Part shown: positions 1-8,834 of the stretch, piece after piece
Layout of the letters: every line of letters starts with the position of its first letter
Position numbering within the stretch: position 1 is the stretch's first letter
Source: Azospira sp. I13
Lineage (GTDB): Bacteria; Pseudomonadota; Gammaproteobacteria; Burkholderiales; Rhodocyclaceae
Assembly (NCBI RefSeq): GCF_003112695.1
Contig: NZ_BFBP01000002.1
Location: 465,668-529,667, forward strand
Direction: 5' to 3'
Length of the DNA: 64,000 nucleotides
Notes under the pieces: model-generated
What the model saw: the letters and a program-made list of their open reading frames with translations, nothing else
Told to the model about the DNA's origin: nothing
Databases searched by the model: none
Translations under genes and position numbers: made by a program

Positions 1-752
1 CAGGCTCTCAATTTGTAGCCCCGCTTGAGCAGGGCCAGGGTCAGCGCGGTCAGCGCAGCAAAGCAGACGGCTGCCACCAACAGGCTTTTTTCGGGGGCGG
101 CGTCGGAAACGCCGAAAAAGCCATAGCGGAAACCGTCGATCATATAGAACACGGGATTGAAGTGGGACACCTGCTGCCAGAAGGGCGGCAGGCTGTGAAT
201 CGAGTAGAACACCCCGGACAGCATGGTCAGGGGCATGATGAGGAAGTTCTGAAAAGCGGCCAGTTGGTCAAACTTGTCGGCCCAGATGCCGGCGATCATG
301 CCCAGAGCCCCCAGCATGGCGCCACCGAGCACGGCAAAGGCCAGAGCCCACAGAGGATGGGCCAGCTGCAGGGGGGCGAAAGCCAACGTCATCAACAGCA
401 CTCCCAACCCCACGGCGACACCCCGTACCAGGGCCGCCAGGACGTAGGCGAGGAAAAACTCGCCATAGGCAATGGGCGGCAGGAGGACGAAGACGATGCT
501 GCCCGTCACCTTGGACTGGATGAGGGAAGAGGACGAGTTGGCAAAGGCATTCTGCAACACCGACATCATGACCAGGCCAGGCACCAGGAACGACGTATAG
601 GCGACGCCATGGATGCGGGCATTGTCGTCCAGCACATGGGCAAAGATAAGCAGGTAGAGCAAGGCCGTCAGCACCGGCGCTGCCATGGTCTGGAAGCCTA
701 CCTTCCAGAAACGCAGGACTTCCTTGAGGAACAGGGTTCGGAAACCGAGCAT
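1..752 (-). CDS. ABC-2 type transporter permease, YadH-like (3' end at window edge)
   Basis: This is the membrane subunit of a two-gene ABC exporter in the inner membrane; the substrate is unknown. About 250 codons are visible and read MLGFRTLFLKEVLRFWK at the start. They contain about six hydrophobic segments and the ABC-2 hallmark region around LPPFWQQVSHFNPVFYMIDG. The reading frame is still open at base 1, where the last codon is TG plus the next base, so the stop is probably just outside and the protein essentially complete. Its ATG shares one base with the TGA of the upstream ATPase gene (TGATG), so the two are translationally coupled. It lies at the end of the mla gene block. YadG/YadH pairs after mla genes are common in betaproteobacteria, but a role in lipid transport is inference. 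Confidence 0.85.
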   Translation of the reverse strand, partial: MLGFRTLFLKEVLRFWKVGFQTMAAPVLTALLYLLIFAHVLDDNARIHGVAYTSFLVPGLVMMSVLQNAFANSSSSLIQSKVTGSIVFVLLPPIAYGEFFLAYVLAALVRGVAVGLGVLLMTLAFAPLQLAHPLWALAFAVLGGAMLGALGMIAGIWADKFDQLAAFQNFLIMPLTMLSGVFYSIHSLPPFWQQVSHFNPVFYMIDGFRYGFFGVSDAAPEKSLLVAAVCFAALTALTLALLKRGYKLRA

Positions 753-1666
753 CACGCGCCGGCCTCCTCGCCCCGCATCAGGCGCACGAAGACTTCTTCC
801 AGGTCCGGAGCGCCCAGTTGCAGGTCCTCCACCTGGCAACCGGCCAGCCGCAGTTCGGCCAGCAGGGGTTCCAGTTCGGCCACGCCGGCAAGGCGCAGGC
901 GATGCAGTTGGCCCTGGCGTTCAAGCAGCCGGGGGGCCATGCACTCGGGCAAGGGGCGGCCGGCCGCCAGACGCAGGGTCAGGGTATGGCCCGAAAAACG
1001 CTGTAGCAGATTGGCCGTGGCGTCGAGGGCCACCAGGCGGCCCTGCTTGAGCATGCCGATACGGCCGCACAGGGTTTCTGCCTCTTCCAGGTAATGGGTG
1101 GTGAGGATGATGGTATGGCCTTCCTGGTTCAGGCGCCGCACGAATTCCCACAAGCCCTGGCGCAATTCCACGTCCACCCCGGCGGTGGGTTCATCCAGGA
1201 CGATCACAGGGGGACGGTGCACCAGGGCCTGAGCCACCAGTACCCGGCGCTTCATGCCGCCGGAGAGGCGGCGCATGTTGGTGTCGGCCTTGCCGGTCAG
1301 GTCCAGGTTGGCGAGGATCTCGTCGATCCAGTCGTCGTTGTTGCGGATGCCGAAGTAGCCGGACTGGATGCGCAGGGTTTCGCGCACCGTGAAGAAGGGG
1401 TCGAAGACCAGTTCCTGGGGCACCACGCCGAGCAGACGGCGGGCAGCCCGATAATCGGTCACCACATCCTGGCCGAGCACTCGCAGGCTGCCACTATCCG
1501 GGCGGACCAGACCGGCCAGACAGGAAATCAGGGTGGTTTTGCCCGCCCCATTGGGACCGAGCAGGCCGAAGAACTCACCCTGGGCAATTTCCAGGGAAAC
1601 GCCGCCCAGGGCCTGCAAGGCACCAAAGCGCTTGGTGACACAATCGAAGTGGACGGCAGTGCCCAT
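752..1666 (-). CDS. ABC transporter ATP-binding protein, YadG-like
   Basis: This is the cytoplasmic ATPase (304 aa) that powers the ABC-2 permease immediately downstream. The sequence shows Walker A GPNGAGKT at residues 37-44, the LSGGM signature at 134-138 and Walker B VIVLDEP at 154-160, followed by the D-loop and an H-loop in ILTTHYLEEAE. The frame is open further upstream, but the chosen ATG gives the usual family N-terminus (MGTAVHFDCVTKRFG). An earlier start would run into mlaB. The C-terminal 80 residues are the variable regulatory tail seen in exporters of this type. The stop overlaps the permease start by one base. Confidence 0.9.
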   Translation of the reverse strand: MGTAVHFDCVTKRFGALQALGGVSLEIAQGEFFGLLGPNGAGKTTLISCLAGLVRPDSGSLRVLGQDVVTDYRAARRLLGVVPQELVFDPFFTVRETLRIQSGYFGIRNNDDWIDEILANLDLTGKADTNMRRLSGGMKRRVLVAQALVHRPPVIVLDEPTAGVDVELRQGLWEFVRRLNQEGHTIILTTHYLEEAETLCGRIGMLKQGRLVALDATANLLQRFSGHTLTLRLAAGRPLPECMAPRLLERQGQLHRLRLAGVAELEPLLAELRLAGCQVEDLQLGAPDLEEVFVRLMRGEEAGA

Positions 1667-1685
1667 GGGAATCCGGGCTGAAGGC

Positions 1686-1973
1686 TTAGGCCAGCGGCAG
1701 GAGATCGGAGATGCCGTAGAGCTCGGCCAGACTGAGCAGACTGGCCGGCGGCGCGACAATGGAAAGACTGCGGCCCTGAGCCTGCAGGCGGCGCATCCAG
1801 GCAAAAAGAACGGTGAGGGCGGAAGAATCCACCGCTGTCACCGCTGCCAGATCCACCTGCAGCGTGCCGCTGCCAGCAGCCAGCTTTTCCTGGCCGGCGA
1901 TCAGGAGTTCCTTGGCATTGGCAATGACCATGGGCGCCGTCACCCGCAGGGTGGAACCATCCAGAACAATCAT
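1686..1973 (-). CDS. mlaB: MlaB, STAS-domain subunit of the MlaFEDB lipid transporter
   Basis: A 95-residue STAS-domain protein. In the characterised Mla system MlaB binds the ATPase MlaF and stabilises or activates the inner-membrane complex that moves phospholipids between the membranes. The STAS core is visible: a strand near GSTLRVTAPM, then VDLAAVTAVDSSALTVLFAWMRR, which carries the DSSA segment on which MlaB regulation depends. A GTG one codon earlier is possible, but the ATG forms a TGATG overlap with the stop of mlaC, so I prefer it. It is the last mla gene of the block and is followed 19 bases later by the YadG-like ATPase. Confidence 0.85.
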   Translation of the reverse strand: MIVLDGSTLRVTAPMVIANAKELLIAGQEKLAAGSGTLQVDLAAVTAVDSSALTVLFAWMRRLQAQGRSLSIVAPPASLLSLAELYGISDLLPLA

Positions 1974-2599
1974 CACTTCTTGCCGGAGGAAGTTTCCAGC
2001 GTCTTGTTCTTGGCCGCCAGAGTGGAAATCAGGCCATCGATGCCGTTGGCGCGCACTTCCTGGTTGAAGGTTTCACGGTAGTTGGTCACCAGGGAGACAC
2101 CGGCCACCACGACGTCGTAAACCTTCCAGCCGTCGTTCTGCTTTTCCAGTGCGTAGTCGAGGCCGATGGGCTTGCCACTGGACTGGCTGATCTGGGTACG
2201 CACGGTCACGTCGGTGTCACCGGATTGCATCTTGAAGGGCTTGTACTCCACGGTCTGATCCTTGTAGGCGGTCAGGGCGTTGGAGTAGGTGCGCACCAGC
2301 AGGGTACGGAATTCGTGGGTCAGCTTGGTCTTCTGCTCAGGAGAAGCCTTGGACCACTCGCGCCCCAGGGCCAGGGCGGTCATGCGGTTGAAATTGAAGT
2401 GGGGCAACACTTTCGTTTCCACCAGCTCGATGGCCTTTTTGGTGTTGCCGTTTTGCAAATCCTTGTCGGTCCGCACCACCGTCAGCACGTCATCGGTCAC
2501 TTTCTTGACCAGGGCGTCGGGACCGAGATCCTGAGCCAGCACCGGAACAGACAGCAGGCCAAGGCCAATGGCAGCACACAGGGCACGAATGAACTTCAT
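1973..2599 (-). CDS. mlaC: MlaC, periplasmic phospholipid shuttle (Ttg2D family)
   Basis: A 208-residue periplasmic lipid-binding protein that ferries phospholipid between the outer-membrane MlaA complex and the inner-membrane MlaFEDB complex. A Sec signal peptide is visible (MKFIRALCAAIGLGLLSVPVLAQ, cleavage near residue 22). The mature region has the family pattern: LGREWSKASPEQKTKL, FRTLLVRTYSNAL, then a beta-rich half ending in VYDVVVAGVSLVTNYRETFN. The length is normal. The gene is separated from mlaA by about 100 bases holding a strong palindrome and is coupled to mlaB by a one-base overlap. Confidence 0.92.
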   Translation of the reverse strand: MKFIRALCAAIGLGLLSVPVLAQDLGPDALVKKVTDDVLTVVRTDKDLQNGNTKKAIELVETKVLPHFNFNRMTALALGREWSKASPEQKTKLTHEFRTLLVRTYSNALTAYKDQTVEYKPFKMQSGDTDVTVRTQISQSSGKPIGLDYALEKQNDGWKVYDVVVAGVSLVTNYRETFNQEVRANGIDGLISTLAAKNKTLETSSGKK

Positions 2600-2657
2600 G
2601 GTCTTTTCTCTTGGGTCGGGGGAGGAGGAATTTTAGCTGATGCGGTGACGCAAAGAC

Positions 2658-2681
2658 ATACCCCGCCGGCCGGCGGGGTAT
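2658..2681. other. 24-bp perfect GC-rich palindrome between mlaA and mlaC
   Basis: ATACCCCGCCGG is followed directly by its exact reverse complement. In the transcript this would fold into a strong hairpin in the 100-base gap after the mlaA stop and before the mlaC start. No clear run of U follows on the minus strand, so it looks more like an intra-operon processing or partial-termination hairpin than a full terminator. Confidence 0.6.
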
Positions 2682-2701
2682 GGAGTGGGAACGGCGAGGA
2701 A

Positions 2702-3421
2702 TCAGTCCTCAAGCTTCTCGCGAGGAGGATTGCCGTCGTAAATCAGGTTCTTGCGACGCTGCAGATAGGCATCACGCATGTAGGAGTACTTGTCCAGGGC
2801 GGCATCGTCGATGACCTTCTCCGCCGGCAGCAGGGAAGCACGGGTATCCACCAGACGCAGGGCAGCGGCAGCGTTGCGGGTCGGCACGTGATCCACGTTC
2901 CTGACCGGGTCAGCCGCCACATCCACCACATAGCCCACGGTATCACGCACAGTGCGGGAACCAATGAAGGGCCACACCACATAAGGACCGTCGCCCACGC
3001 CCCAGCGACCGAAGGTCTGGCCGAAGTCTTCGTCATGCTTTTCCAGACCGGCGACGCTGGCTACGTCGAAAATGCCGAGAATACCGACGGTACTGTTCAG
3101 GAAGACACGGCCGGCATCGGAAACGGCGTCGCCCGGCTTGCCCTGGATCAGGTTGTTGAAGGCGATGAAGACATCGGCGATGTTGCCGAAGAAATTACCC
3201 ACGCCAGTCTGCACAGGCTGGGGCAGCACTGCGTCGTAGCCCTGGGCCACGGGCTTGATGACGGCCTTGTCCACGCCTTCGTTGAAGGAGAACATGGCAC
3301 GGTTGAAGCCTTCCCAGGGATCCTTGGGATTGTTGGCCGTACTGGCACAGCCGCCCAGGCCGGACAGCAGGGCCGTGGCTAGCGCGAACATACCCAGACG
3401 CTTGGCTACCTGTTTTTGCAC
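2702..3421 (-). CDS. mlaA: MlaA (VacJ) outer-membrane lipoprotein
   Basis: A 239-residue lipoprotein. MlaA forms a ring in the inner leaflet of the outer membrane and extracts mislocalised phospholipids for MlaC. The lipobox LGGC is at residues 22-25 after a basic, hydrophobic signal sequence. The VacJ core is clear: DPWEGFNRAMFSFNEGVDKAVIKPVAQGY, then FFGNIADVFIAFNNLIQGK and FGRWGVGDGPYVVWPFIGSRTVRDTVG. In enterobacteria vacJ is away from the other mla genes. Here it sits between mlaD and mlaC, the arrangement usual in betaproteobacteria. About 96 bases separate it from mlaD. Confidence 0.93.
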   Translation of the reverse strand: MQKQVAKRLGMFALATALLSGLGGCASTANNPKDPWEGFNRAMFSFNEGVDKAVIKPVAQGYDAVLPQPVQTGVGNFFGNIADVFIAFNNLIQGKPGDAVSDAGRVFLNSTVGILGIFDVASVAGLEKHDEDFGQTFGRWGVGDGPYVVWPFIGSRTVRDTVGYVVDVAADPVRNVDHVPTRNAAAALRLVDTRASLLPAEKVIDDAALDKYSYMRDAYLQRRKNLIYDGNPPREKLED

Positions 3422-3517
3422 TTTGATCCCTCGAAATATCAGTAATTGTTTTTTGCCGAAACCGCGCGACCAAAGGCCGCCAGCCTCATGCCAACAGCCT
3501 AAAGCATAGCGGAAACG

Positions 3518-3988
3518 CTACTTCTTGTCCTGTCCCTCGGAGGCCTTGCTGAAGAGGAACTGACTGATCAGCTTCTCCAACACCACGGCCGACTGGGTCT
3601 TGGCGATGCTATCGCCGGGGGCCAGCATCTTCTCGTCGCCCCCCACATCCAGGCCGACATATTGCTCGCCGAGCAGGCCGGAGGTCAGGATGGAGGCGAA
3701 AGTATCCTTGGGAAACTTGAAGCGGGTATCCACCTTCATGGTGACAACCGCCTCATAGGTCTGGGGATCGAAATGAATTTCGGCCACCCGACCCACCACG
3801 ACACCGGCACTCTTCACCGGCCCGCGCACCTTCAGGCCGCCGATGTTATCAAACTTGGCCTGCAAGACGTAGGTTTCGGCAAAGTTGGCCCCCGAAAGGT
3901 TCCCAACTTTTAGTGCCAAAAACAACAGTGAGAGAAAACCGATTGCTACAAAAACTCCGACCCACAGGTCGAGCACCTTGCGATTCAT
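3518..3988 (-). CDS. mlaD: MlaD, MCE-domain inner-membrane lipid-transfer protein
   Basis: A 156-residue protein with one N-terminal transmembrane helix (about residues 7-27, LWVGVFVAIGFLSLLFLALKVG) and one MCE domain. Hexameric MlaD forms the periplasmic channel on top of MlaE that receives lipid from MlaC. The MCE hallmark is visible in YVLQAKFDNIGGLKVRGPVKSAGVVVGRV and in the conserved GLLGEQYVGLDVGG segment. I chose the ATG whose A is shared with the TGA of mlaE, rather than a TTG one codon earlier. The short hydrophilic tail after the domain is typical. Confidence 0.92.
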   Translation of the reverse strand: MNRKVLDLWVGVFVAIGFLSLLFLALKVGNLSGANFAETYVLQAKFDNIGGLKVRGPVKSAGVVVGRVAEIHFDPQTYEAVVTMKVDTRFKFPKDTFASILTSGLLGEQYVGLDVGGDEKMLAPGDSIAKTQSAVVLEKLISQFLFSKASEGQDKK

Positions 3989-4770
3989 CAAGCCCCCCGG
4001 AACATAAACGAGGTGAGAACAAAGTCCAGCGCCAGAATCACCAGCGCTGACGTAACCACAGTGCGCGTAATGGCGCGGGAAACCCCTTCGGCCGTGGGCA
4101 CCGAGTCATAACCCTCAAAAACGGCGATCAGGGAGACAGCGGCCCCGAAGACCACGCTCTTGATGACGCCGTTGAGAATATCTTCACGAAAATCCACCGA
4201 AGCCTGCATCTGGGACCAGAACGCACCATCATCGACGCCGATCAGCACCACACCGATCAGCCAGCCACCGAAGACGCCCATGGCGGAAAACAGGGCAGCC
4301 AGCAGCGGCATGGAGATGACCCCCCCCCAGAATCGGGGAGCCACGACGCGGGCCATGGGATTGACGGCCATCATATCCATGGCCTTGAGCTGCTCGGTGG
4401 CCTTCATCAGACCAATTTCAGCCGTGATGGAGGAGCCGGCCCGGGAGGCGAAGAGCAGGGCAGCCACCACCGGCCCCAGTTCCCGCACCAAGGAAAGAGC
4501 CACCAGGATGCCCAGCGCCTCGGACGAACCGAAACGCTGCAGCGTCTCATAGCCCTGCAGACCCAGCACCATGCCGACGAACAAGCCGGAAACGGTAATA
4601 ATGAGCAGGGACAGGACACCACTGAAATAAATTTCCCGCATCATCAACTGCGGGCGGGTCAGACACTGACCTGAATAGCAAAGCAGGGCCCAGAAGAAGC
4701 GGCTGGCAAAACCCAGCTGCCAGATGCGATCCACCAGGCCGGCACCGAGCCGACGCAAGAAATCAGCCAC
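3988..4770 (-). CDS. mlaE: MlaE, ABC permease of the phospholipid transporter
   Basis: This is the integral membrane subunit (260 aa, the family's usual length) of the MlaFEDB complex. It has five to six hydrophobic segments and the MlaE-family region [52 protein letters not shown], which contacts MlaF. Two GTG codons compete for the start. The second (position 4770) stands about six bases after a GGGAGG ribosome-binding site, whereas the first abuts it, so I use the second. The start overlaps the end of mlaF by eight bases. Confidence 0.92.
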   Translation of the reverse strand: MADFLRRLGAGLVDRIWQLGFASRFFWALLCYSGQCLTRPQLMMREIYFSGVLSLLIITVSGLFVGMVLGLQGYETLQRFGSSEALGILVALSLVRELGPVVAALLFASRAGSSITAEIGLMKATEQLKAMDMMAVNPMARVVAPRFWGGVISMPLLAALFSAMGVFGGWLIGVVLIGVDDGAFWSQMQASVDFREDILNGVIKSVVFGAAVSLIAVFEGYDSVPTAEGVSRAITRTVVTSALVILALDFVLTSFMFRGA

Positions 4771-5587
4771 GGACACCTCCCGCCAGCAGGGACTCGGCTA
4801 CCGGAGGCGCCGGATAATGGAAGGGCACGGGCCCGTCGGCTTCGGCATGGACAAACTGATAGACGAAGGGGTCCCGGGAAGCGCGGATTTCGTCCGGCGT
4901 GCCCTCGGCGACCACCCGGCCGCCGGACATGAAATAGATGTAATCGACGATCAGCAGGGATTCCTGGATGTCGTGGGTCACCATGATGGACGTGGCCCCC
5001 AGGGCATCGTTGAGTTTGCGGATCAACTGGCCGATGACGCCCAAGGAGATGGGATCCAGACCGGTGAAGGGCTCGTCGTACATGATCAGCATGGGGTCCA
5101 GGGCCACGGCCCGGGCCAGGGCCACGCGGCGGGCCATGCCACCGGAAAGCTCACTGGGCATCAGCTTGGCGGCCCCCCGCAGGCCGACGGCTTGCAGCTT
5201 GAGCAGCACCAAGTCGCGGATCAGCTCTTCTGGCAGATCGGTGTGCTCCCGCATCTGGAAGGCCACATTGTCGAACACCGACATATCGGTGAACAGGGCG
5301 CCGAACTGGAACAGCATGCCCATGCGGCGGCGCAGGGCGTAAAGATCCCGGGTGTTCATGCGGTGCACCGCATGACCGGCCACCTTCACCTCGCCCGCCG
5401 TCGGCCGCAACTGGCCGCCGATCAGGCGCAACAGGGTCGTCTTGCCGCAGCCGCTACCGCCCATGATCGCCACCACTTTGCCCTTGTGGAAGCTCATGTC
5501 GATGCCTTCCAGCACCTTGCGGGGGCCGGAATCCGTATCGTAGGCGAAGTTGAGGCCGCGAATCTCGACCAGGCTTTCAGCCGGCAC
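4763..5587 (-). CDS. mlaF: MlaF, ATPase of the phospholipid transporter
   Basis: A 274-residue ABC ATPase that drives the Mla complex. From the chosen GTG start, Walker A GGSGCGKT is at residues 43-50, LSGGM at 147-151 and Walker B LIMYDEP at 167-173, with an H-loop in [10 protein letters not shown]. The frame stays open for 62 more codons upstream, but these look non-coding. The GTG is preceded by AAGGGAG at five bases, and the resulting N-terminus ([16 protein letters not shown]) matches the family. It is the first gene of the minus-strand block and faces the response regulator gene across 166 bases. Confidence 0.92.
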   Translation of the reverse strand: MPAESLVEIRGLNFAYDTDSGPRKVLEGIDMSFHKGKVVAIMGGSGCGKTTLLRLIGGQLRPTAGEVKVAGHAVHRMNTRDLYALRRRMGMLFQFGALFTDMSVFDNVAFQMREHTDLPEELIRDLVLLKLQAVGLRGAAKLMPSELSGGMARRVALARAVALDPMLIMYDEPFTGLDPISLGVIGQLIRKLNDALGATSIMVTHDIQESLLIVDYIYFMSGGRVVAEGTPDEIRASRDPFVYQFVHAEADGPVPFHYPAPPVAESLLAGGVRG

Positions 5588-5662
5588 GGGGACTCCCTTG
5601 AAAAATCCGAAGGCCGGGATTTTAACAGAAGGGGAGCCCCAAACCGTGACAAATTCCGTCGT

Positions 5663-5668
5663 TATAAT
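5663..5668 (+). promoter_or_regulatory. Perfect -10 box (TATAAT) upstream of the pilus-locus regulator
   Basis: TATAAT lies 86 bases before the ATG of the response regulator, in the divergent region shared with mlaF. No good -35 box is found at 16-18 bases, so it may depend on an activator or be fortuitous. Confidence 0.3.
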
Positions 5669-5753
5669 CCCGTGGAAGAGGTAGCTTGCCTCCAGAGGAG
5701 GGCAAGAAAACCTGCCCGTTTGCCGCCCCGCCATCCAGGAAAACACTATAACC

Positions 5754-7196
5754 ATGCCGGATCTGGACGACACCGCCGCGCCGGAACGCCCCTTGCTGCT
5801 GATCGTGGACGACGACCCCCTGATCAGCGACAGCCTTGCCTACTTCCTGGCCGGCACCTTCGAAGTGCTCACCAGCCACTCCCGAGCCCATTGCACCCGG
5901 CTGCTGCGTCAACTGCGCCAGCCACCACGGCTGGCCTTGGTGGACCTGGGCCTGCCACCCCTGCCCCACCAGCCGGACGAAGGCTTTGCCCTGATCGGCG
6001 AGTTGCTCGCCCTGTCGCACGAAATGCGCATTGTCGTGCTCTCGGGCCAGCACGAGGAAGCCCTCGGGCGCCACGCCCGCACCCTGGGCGCCACCGACTT
6101 CATCGCCAAGCCGGCCGACCCGGCCCAACTACGCAAGACCCTGCTGGACAGCCTCAACTTCCAGGACCCGCCCCAGGCAGCCACGCCCCTGCTGGGACAC
6201 AGCGAAGCCATGGTCAAGCTGCGCACGCAGATCGGCCACTACGCCGACTCCCCCTTCCCTGTCCTCATCGAAGGGGAGTCGGGCAGTGGCAAGGAAATCG
6301 TCGCCCACCAGCTGCACCAGGAAACCGGGCGCAAGGACAAGCCCTACCTGGCACTCAACTGCGCCGCCATTTCGCCCACCCTGCTCGAACCCACCCTGTT
6401 CGGCCATGCCAAGGGCGCCTTCACCGGCGCCGCCGGGGCCCGGGCCGGCTATTTCGAGGAAGCCGGGGAAGGCACCCTCTTCCTCGACGAAATCGGTGAA
6501 CTCCCCCTGGAACTGCAGCCCAAGCTGCTGCGGGTGCTGGAAAACGGCGAGTTTCAGCGCGTCGGCGAAACCCAGAGCCGCCAGAGCCGGGCACGCATCG
6601 TCGCTGCCACCAACCGGGATCTGAAAAAGGAAGTTCGGGAGGGGCGCTTCCGTGCCGACCTCTACCATCGCCTTTCCGTCTTCAGCCTCAGCGTCCCGCC
6701 CCTGCGGGAAATGGGGGAGGATCGGCTACTACTGCTCGAACACTTCCGCCAGCATTTCGCCCAGCAGGGTCGGCAGGGAGCCTTCGATCTGGACCCGGCC
6801 GCCCGGGCGCAATGGCTTAGCTACGCCTTCCCAGGCAATGTGCGGGAACTGCGCAACATCGTCATCCGCCTCACCGCCAAGCACGCCGGCCAGACGGTCA
6901 CCCCGCAACAGCTGGCCGCCGAGCTGGACCTGCCAGCCCTGGCCGAACCCAACCAGTCGGGCGACGACCGGGATGCGCTGATGCAGAGCGCCCTGGCCCG
7001 ACTGCGGCAAGATGGCCCTGGCTTCGAACTGGACCGTTTCCTCGCCCAATGGGAGCGGGCCTACGTTGACGCCGCCCTGCACCTGACCCAGGGCAACCTG
7101 AGCCAGGCCGCCCGCCTGCTGGGCATCAACCGCACCACCTTGCACGCCCGCCGGGAAAAGAGCGGACGGGGAGGAGAGGACAGCGATGTATCTTGA
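5754..7196 (+). CDS. Sigma54-dependent response regulator, PrsR-like
   Basis: A 480-residue NtrC-type activator in three parts. The receiver domain (about residues 14-130) has acidic pocket D19-D21, phospho-acceptor D64 and conserved K119. The AAA+ domain (about 147-375) has Walker A GESGSGKE at 174-181 and the sigma54-contacting loop GAFTGA at 221-226. The C-terminal Fis-type helix-turn-helix contains GNLSQAARLLGINRTTLHARR. It should bind enhancer sites and open sigma54 promoters. The receiver contains LGLPPLPHQPDEGFALIGELLA, which I recall from the PrsR (PEP-CTERM-box) regulators; that subfamily call is moderate. It leads the MSHA-like operon and overlaps the next gene by 11 bases. Its probable kinase is at 22446-24164, and a -24/-12 promoter lies before the pilin gene at 24363. 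Confidence 0.9.
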   Translation: MPDLDDTAAPERPLLLIVDDDPLISDSLAYFLAGTFEVLTSHSRAHCTRLLRQLRQPPRLALVDLGLPPLPHQPDEGFALIGELLALSHEMRIVVLSGQHEEALGRHARTLGATDFIAKPADPAQLRKTLLDSLNFQDPPQAATPLLGHSEAMVKLRTQIGHYADSPFPVLIEGESGSGKEIVAHQLHQETGRKDKPYLALNCAAISPTLLEPTLFGHAKGAFTGAAGARAGYFEEAGEGTLFLDEIGELPLELQPKLLRVLENGEFQRVGETQSRQSRARIVAATNRDLKKEVREGRFRADLYHRLSVFSLSVPPLREMGEDRLLLLEHFRQHFAQQGRQGAFDLDPAARAQWLSYAFPGNVRELRNIVIRLTAKHAGQTVTPQQLAAELDLPALAEPNQSGDDRDALMQSALARLRQDGPGFELDRFLAQWERAYVDAALHLTQGNLSQAARLLGINRTTLHARREKSGRGGEDSDVS

Positions 7197-8751
7197 ACAC
7201 TACGGCCTGCGGGAGCCCCCCTTCCGCATCACCCCCCATACCGACTTCTTCTTCGCCGGCGGCAACCGGGGCGCCACCCTGGAGGCCCTGATTTACGCCA
7301 TCACCCACGATGAAGGCATCGTCAAGGTCAGCGGCGAAGTAGGCAGTGGCAAGACCATGCTCTGCCGCATGCTGCTGGAAAAGCTGCCTGCCGAGGTTGA
7401 AACCGTTTACCTGGCCAACCCCTCCTATACCCGGGACGAAATACTCCACGCCCTGGCCGCCGAACTGCAGATGGATCTGCCGGAAAGCCGCCCCTCCCAG
7501 CTCTTGCGGGCCCTGCAGGAACGGCTGCTGCAAAGCTACGCCGCCGATCGCCGGGTCGTCGTGCTGATCGACGAGGCCCACGCCATGCCCGGGGAGACCC
7601 TGGAGGAAATCCGGCTGCTCTCCAACCTGGAATCCTCCCGCCACAAGCTGCTGCAGATCGTTCTTTTCGGCCAGCCGGAACTCGACGGCCGCCTCGCCCA
7701 GCCTGACCTGCGCCAGCTCAAGGAACGCATCACCCACAATTTCGCCCTGGAGCCCCTGCGCCGTACCGACGTGGGCCCCTATCTCATGTTCCGCCTGCGG
7801 GCTGCCGGTTACCATGGCCCCGACCTGTTCAGCGCCAAGGCCCTGCAGACCATCGCCGACGCTTCGGAAGGACTCACCCGGCGCATCAACATCCTGGCCG
7901 ACAAGTCCCTGCTCGCTGCCTTCGCCGACAACACCCATCTGGTGGACACCCCCCAAGCCCAGGCCGCCGTGCGGGACGCCCAGTTCAGCGCCATCGCCCA
8001 GCCCTCCCGCCCAGCCCCAGGCCAATGGCGCACGGCCACCCTAGGCCTGGCCCTGACGGTACTGGTGGCCAGCGGCGCCTACTGGGCCGGACGCCAGAGC
8101 AATGCGGCAAGCCCCGCCCCGGCAGGGCCGGAAGCATCGGGACAGCTAGCCCCCTCCCCCAGGACGACACCGCCCCCCGCGGCCGCCGCCACTCCGCCAG
8201 CCTCCCGATCGGCTCCTCCGTCAGCCACTGTCCCCACATCAGCAGCGGCGCCTACGACCGAAGCCACACCGGCTGCGGCCACCGCTTCGCTCTCCACCGC
8301 CGCCCCAACCAGCAAAGCGCCGGCCAGCCCGGAAAGCAGCCCGGCCACCGGTGAAGAAGCAGTTCCCCTTGCAGCCACCGCCCCCCCTGCTGCCGCAGCC
8401 CAGTCGCCCGCAGCGCGACCAGAAGGCAACGCTGGGCCCCTTACCCGTGCCCGGCTGGCCGCGACCCAGGAATGGCTGGCCCACGCTGACAATCGTCACT
8501 TCGTGGTGCAGCTTCTAGCCGTCAATGGCAAAGCCAACCGGGAAGTGGAGAACTTTCTTACCCTGGCCAGCCGCGACCTGCCGGCCGAAAAGCTCGGCGC
8601 CTACCATAGCCGCCAGGGGGAACGGGAGCGTTGGGGCGTCATCTACGGCGATTACCCGGACCGGGCCAGCGCCCTTGCCGCCATCCAGGATTTTCCGGCC
8701 CACATCCGCAACGCCCGCCCCTACCCCCGACCGGTGCAGCAACTGCGCTAG
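7186..8751 (+). CDS. mshM: MshM/ExeA-type AAA ATPase with C-terminal SPOR-like domain
   Basis: A 521-residue protein. Residues 1-270 form an ExeA/MshM AAA ATPase with Walker A GEVGSGKT at 50-57 and Walker B VVLIDEAH at 125-132. A transmembrane helix follows at about 283-303 (TATLGLALTVLVASGAYWAG), then a Pro/Ala/Ser/Thr-rich linker of about 130 residues. The last 85 residues read HFVVQLLAVNGKANREVENFL and WGVIYGDYPDRASALAAI, which is a SPOR-type (peptidoglycan-binding) pattern. ExeA-family ATPases help secretins or pili pass the cell wall, so a wall-binding periplasmic tail makes sense. MshM proteins I know of are shorter and lack this tail. The start is backed by a strong GGGGAGGAGAGG site and overlaps the regulator gene. 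Confidence 0.85.
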   Translation: MYLEHYGLREPPFRITPHTDFFFAGGNRGATLEALIYAITHDEGIVKVSGEVGSGKTMLCRMLLEKLPAEVETVYLANPSYTRDEILHALAAELQMDLPESRPSQLLRALQERLLQSYAADRRVVVLIDEAHAMPGETLEEIRLLSNLESSRHKLLQIVLFGQPELDGRLAQPDLRQLKERITHNFALEPLRRTDVGPYLMFRLRAAGYHGPDLFSAKALQTIADASEGLTRRINILADKSLLAAFADNTHLVDTPQAQAAVRDAQFSAIAQPSRPAPGQWRTATLGLALTVLVASGAYWAGRQSNAASPAPAGPEASGQLAPSPRTTPPPAAAATPPASRSAPPSATVPTSAAAPTTEATPAAATASLSTAAPTSKAPASPESSPATGEEAVPLAATAPPAAAAQSPAARPEGNAGPLTRARLAATQEWLAHADNRHFVVQLLAVNGKANREVENFLTLASRDLPAEKLGAYHSRQGERERWGVIYGDYPDRASALAAIQDFPAHIRNARPYPRPVQQLR

Positions 8752-8779
8752 GGGAACGTTAGGCAAACACCGGACAAAG

Positions 8780-8834
8780 TGTGACGAAAGCCCGATTTAC
8801 AGCGCCCAATCTATGCTAGAGTGAAATCGTCACA
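8780..8834. promoter_or_regulatory. Inverted pair of TGTGACGA sites upstream of mshL
   Basis: TGTGACGA at 8780-8787 is repeated exactly in reverse complement (TCGTCACA) at 8827-8834, with 39 bases between. The pair sits in the only sizeable gap (164 bases) of the front half of the pilus operon, 80-135 bases before the mshL start. It could be a paired binding site for an activator. The spacing is wrong for a CRP site. Confidence 0.35.

Noticed and set aside
5630..5753. Sigma54 promoter before the response regulator (TGGAAGAGGTAGCTTGCC)
   Set aside because: GG and GC are 12 bases apart, not ten, and CACG is missing.
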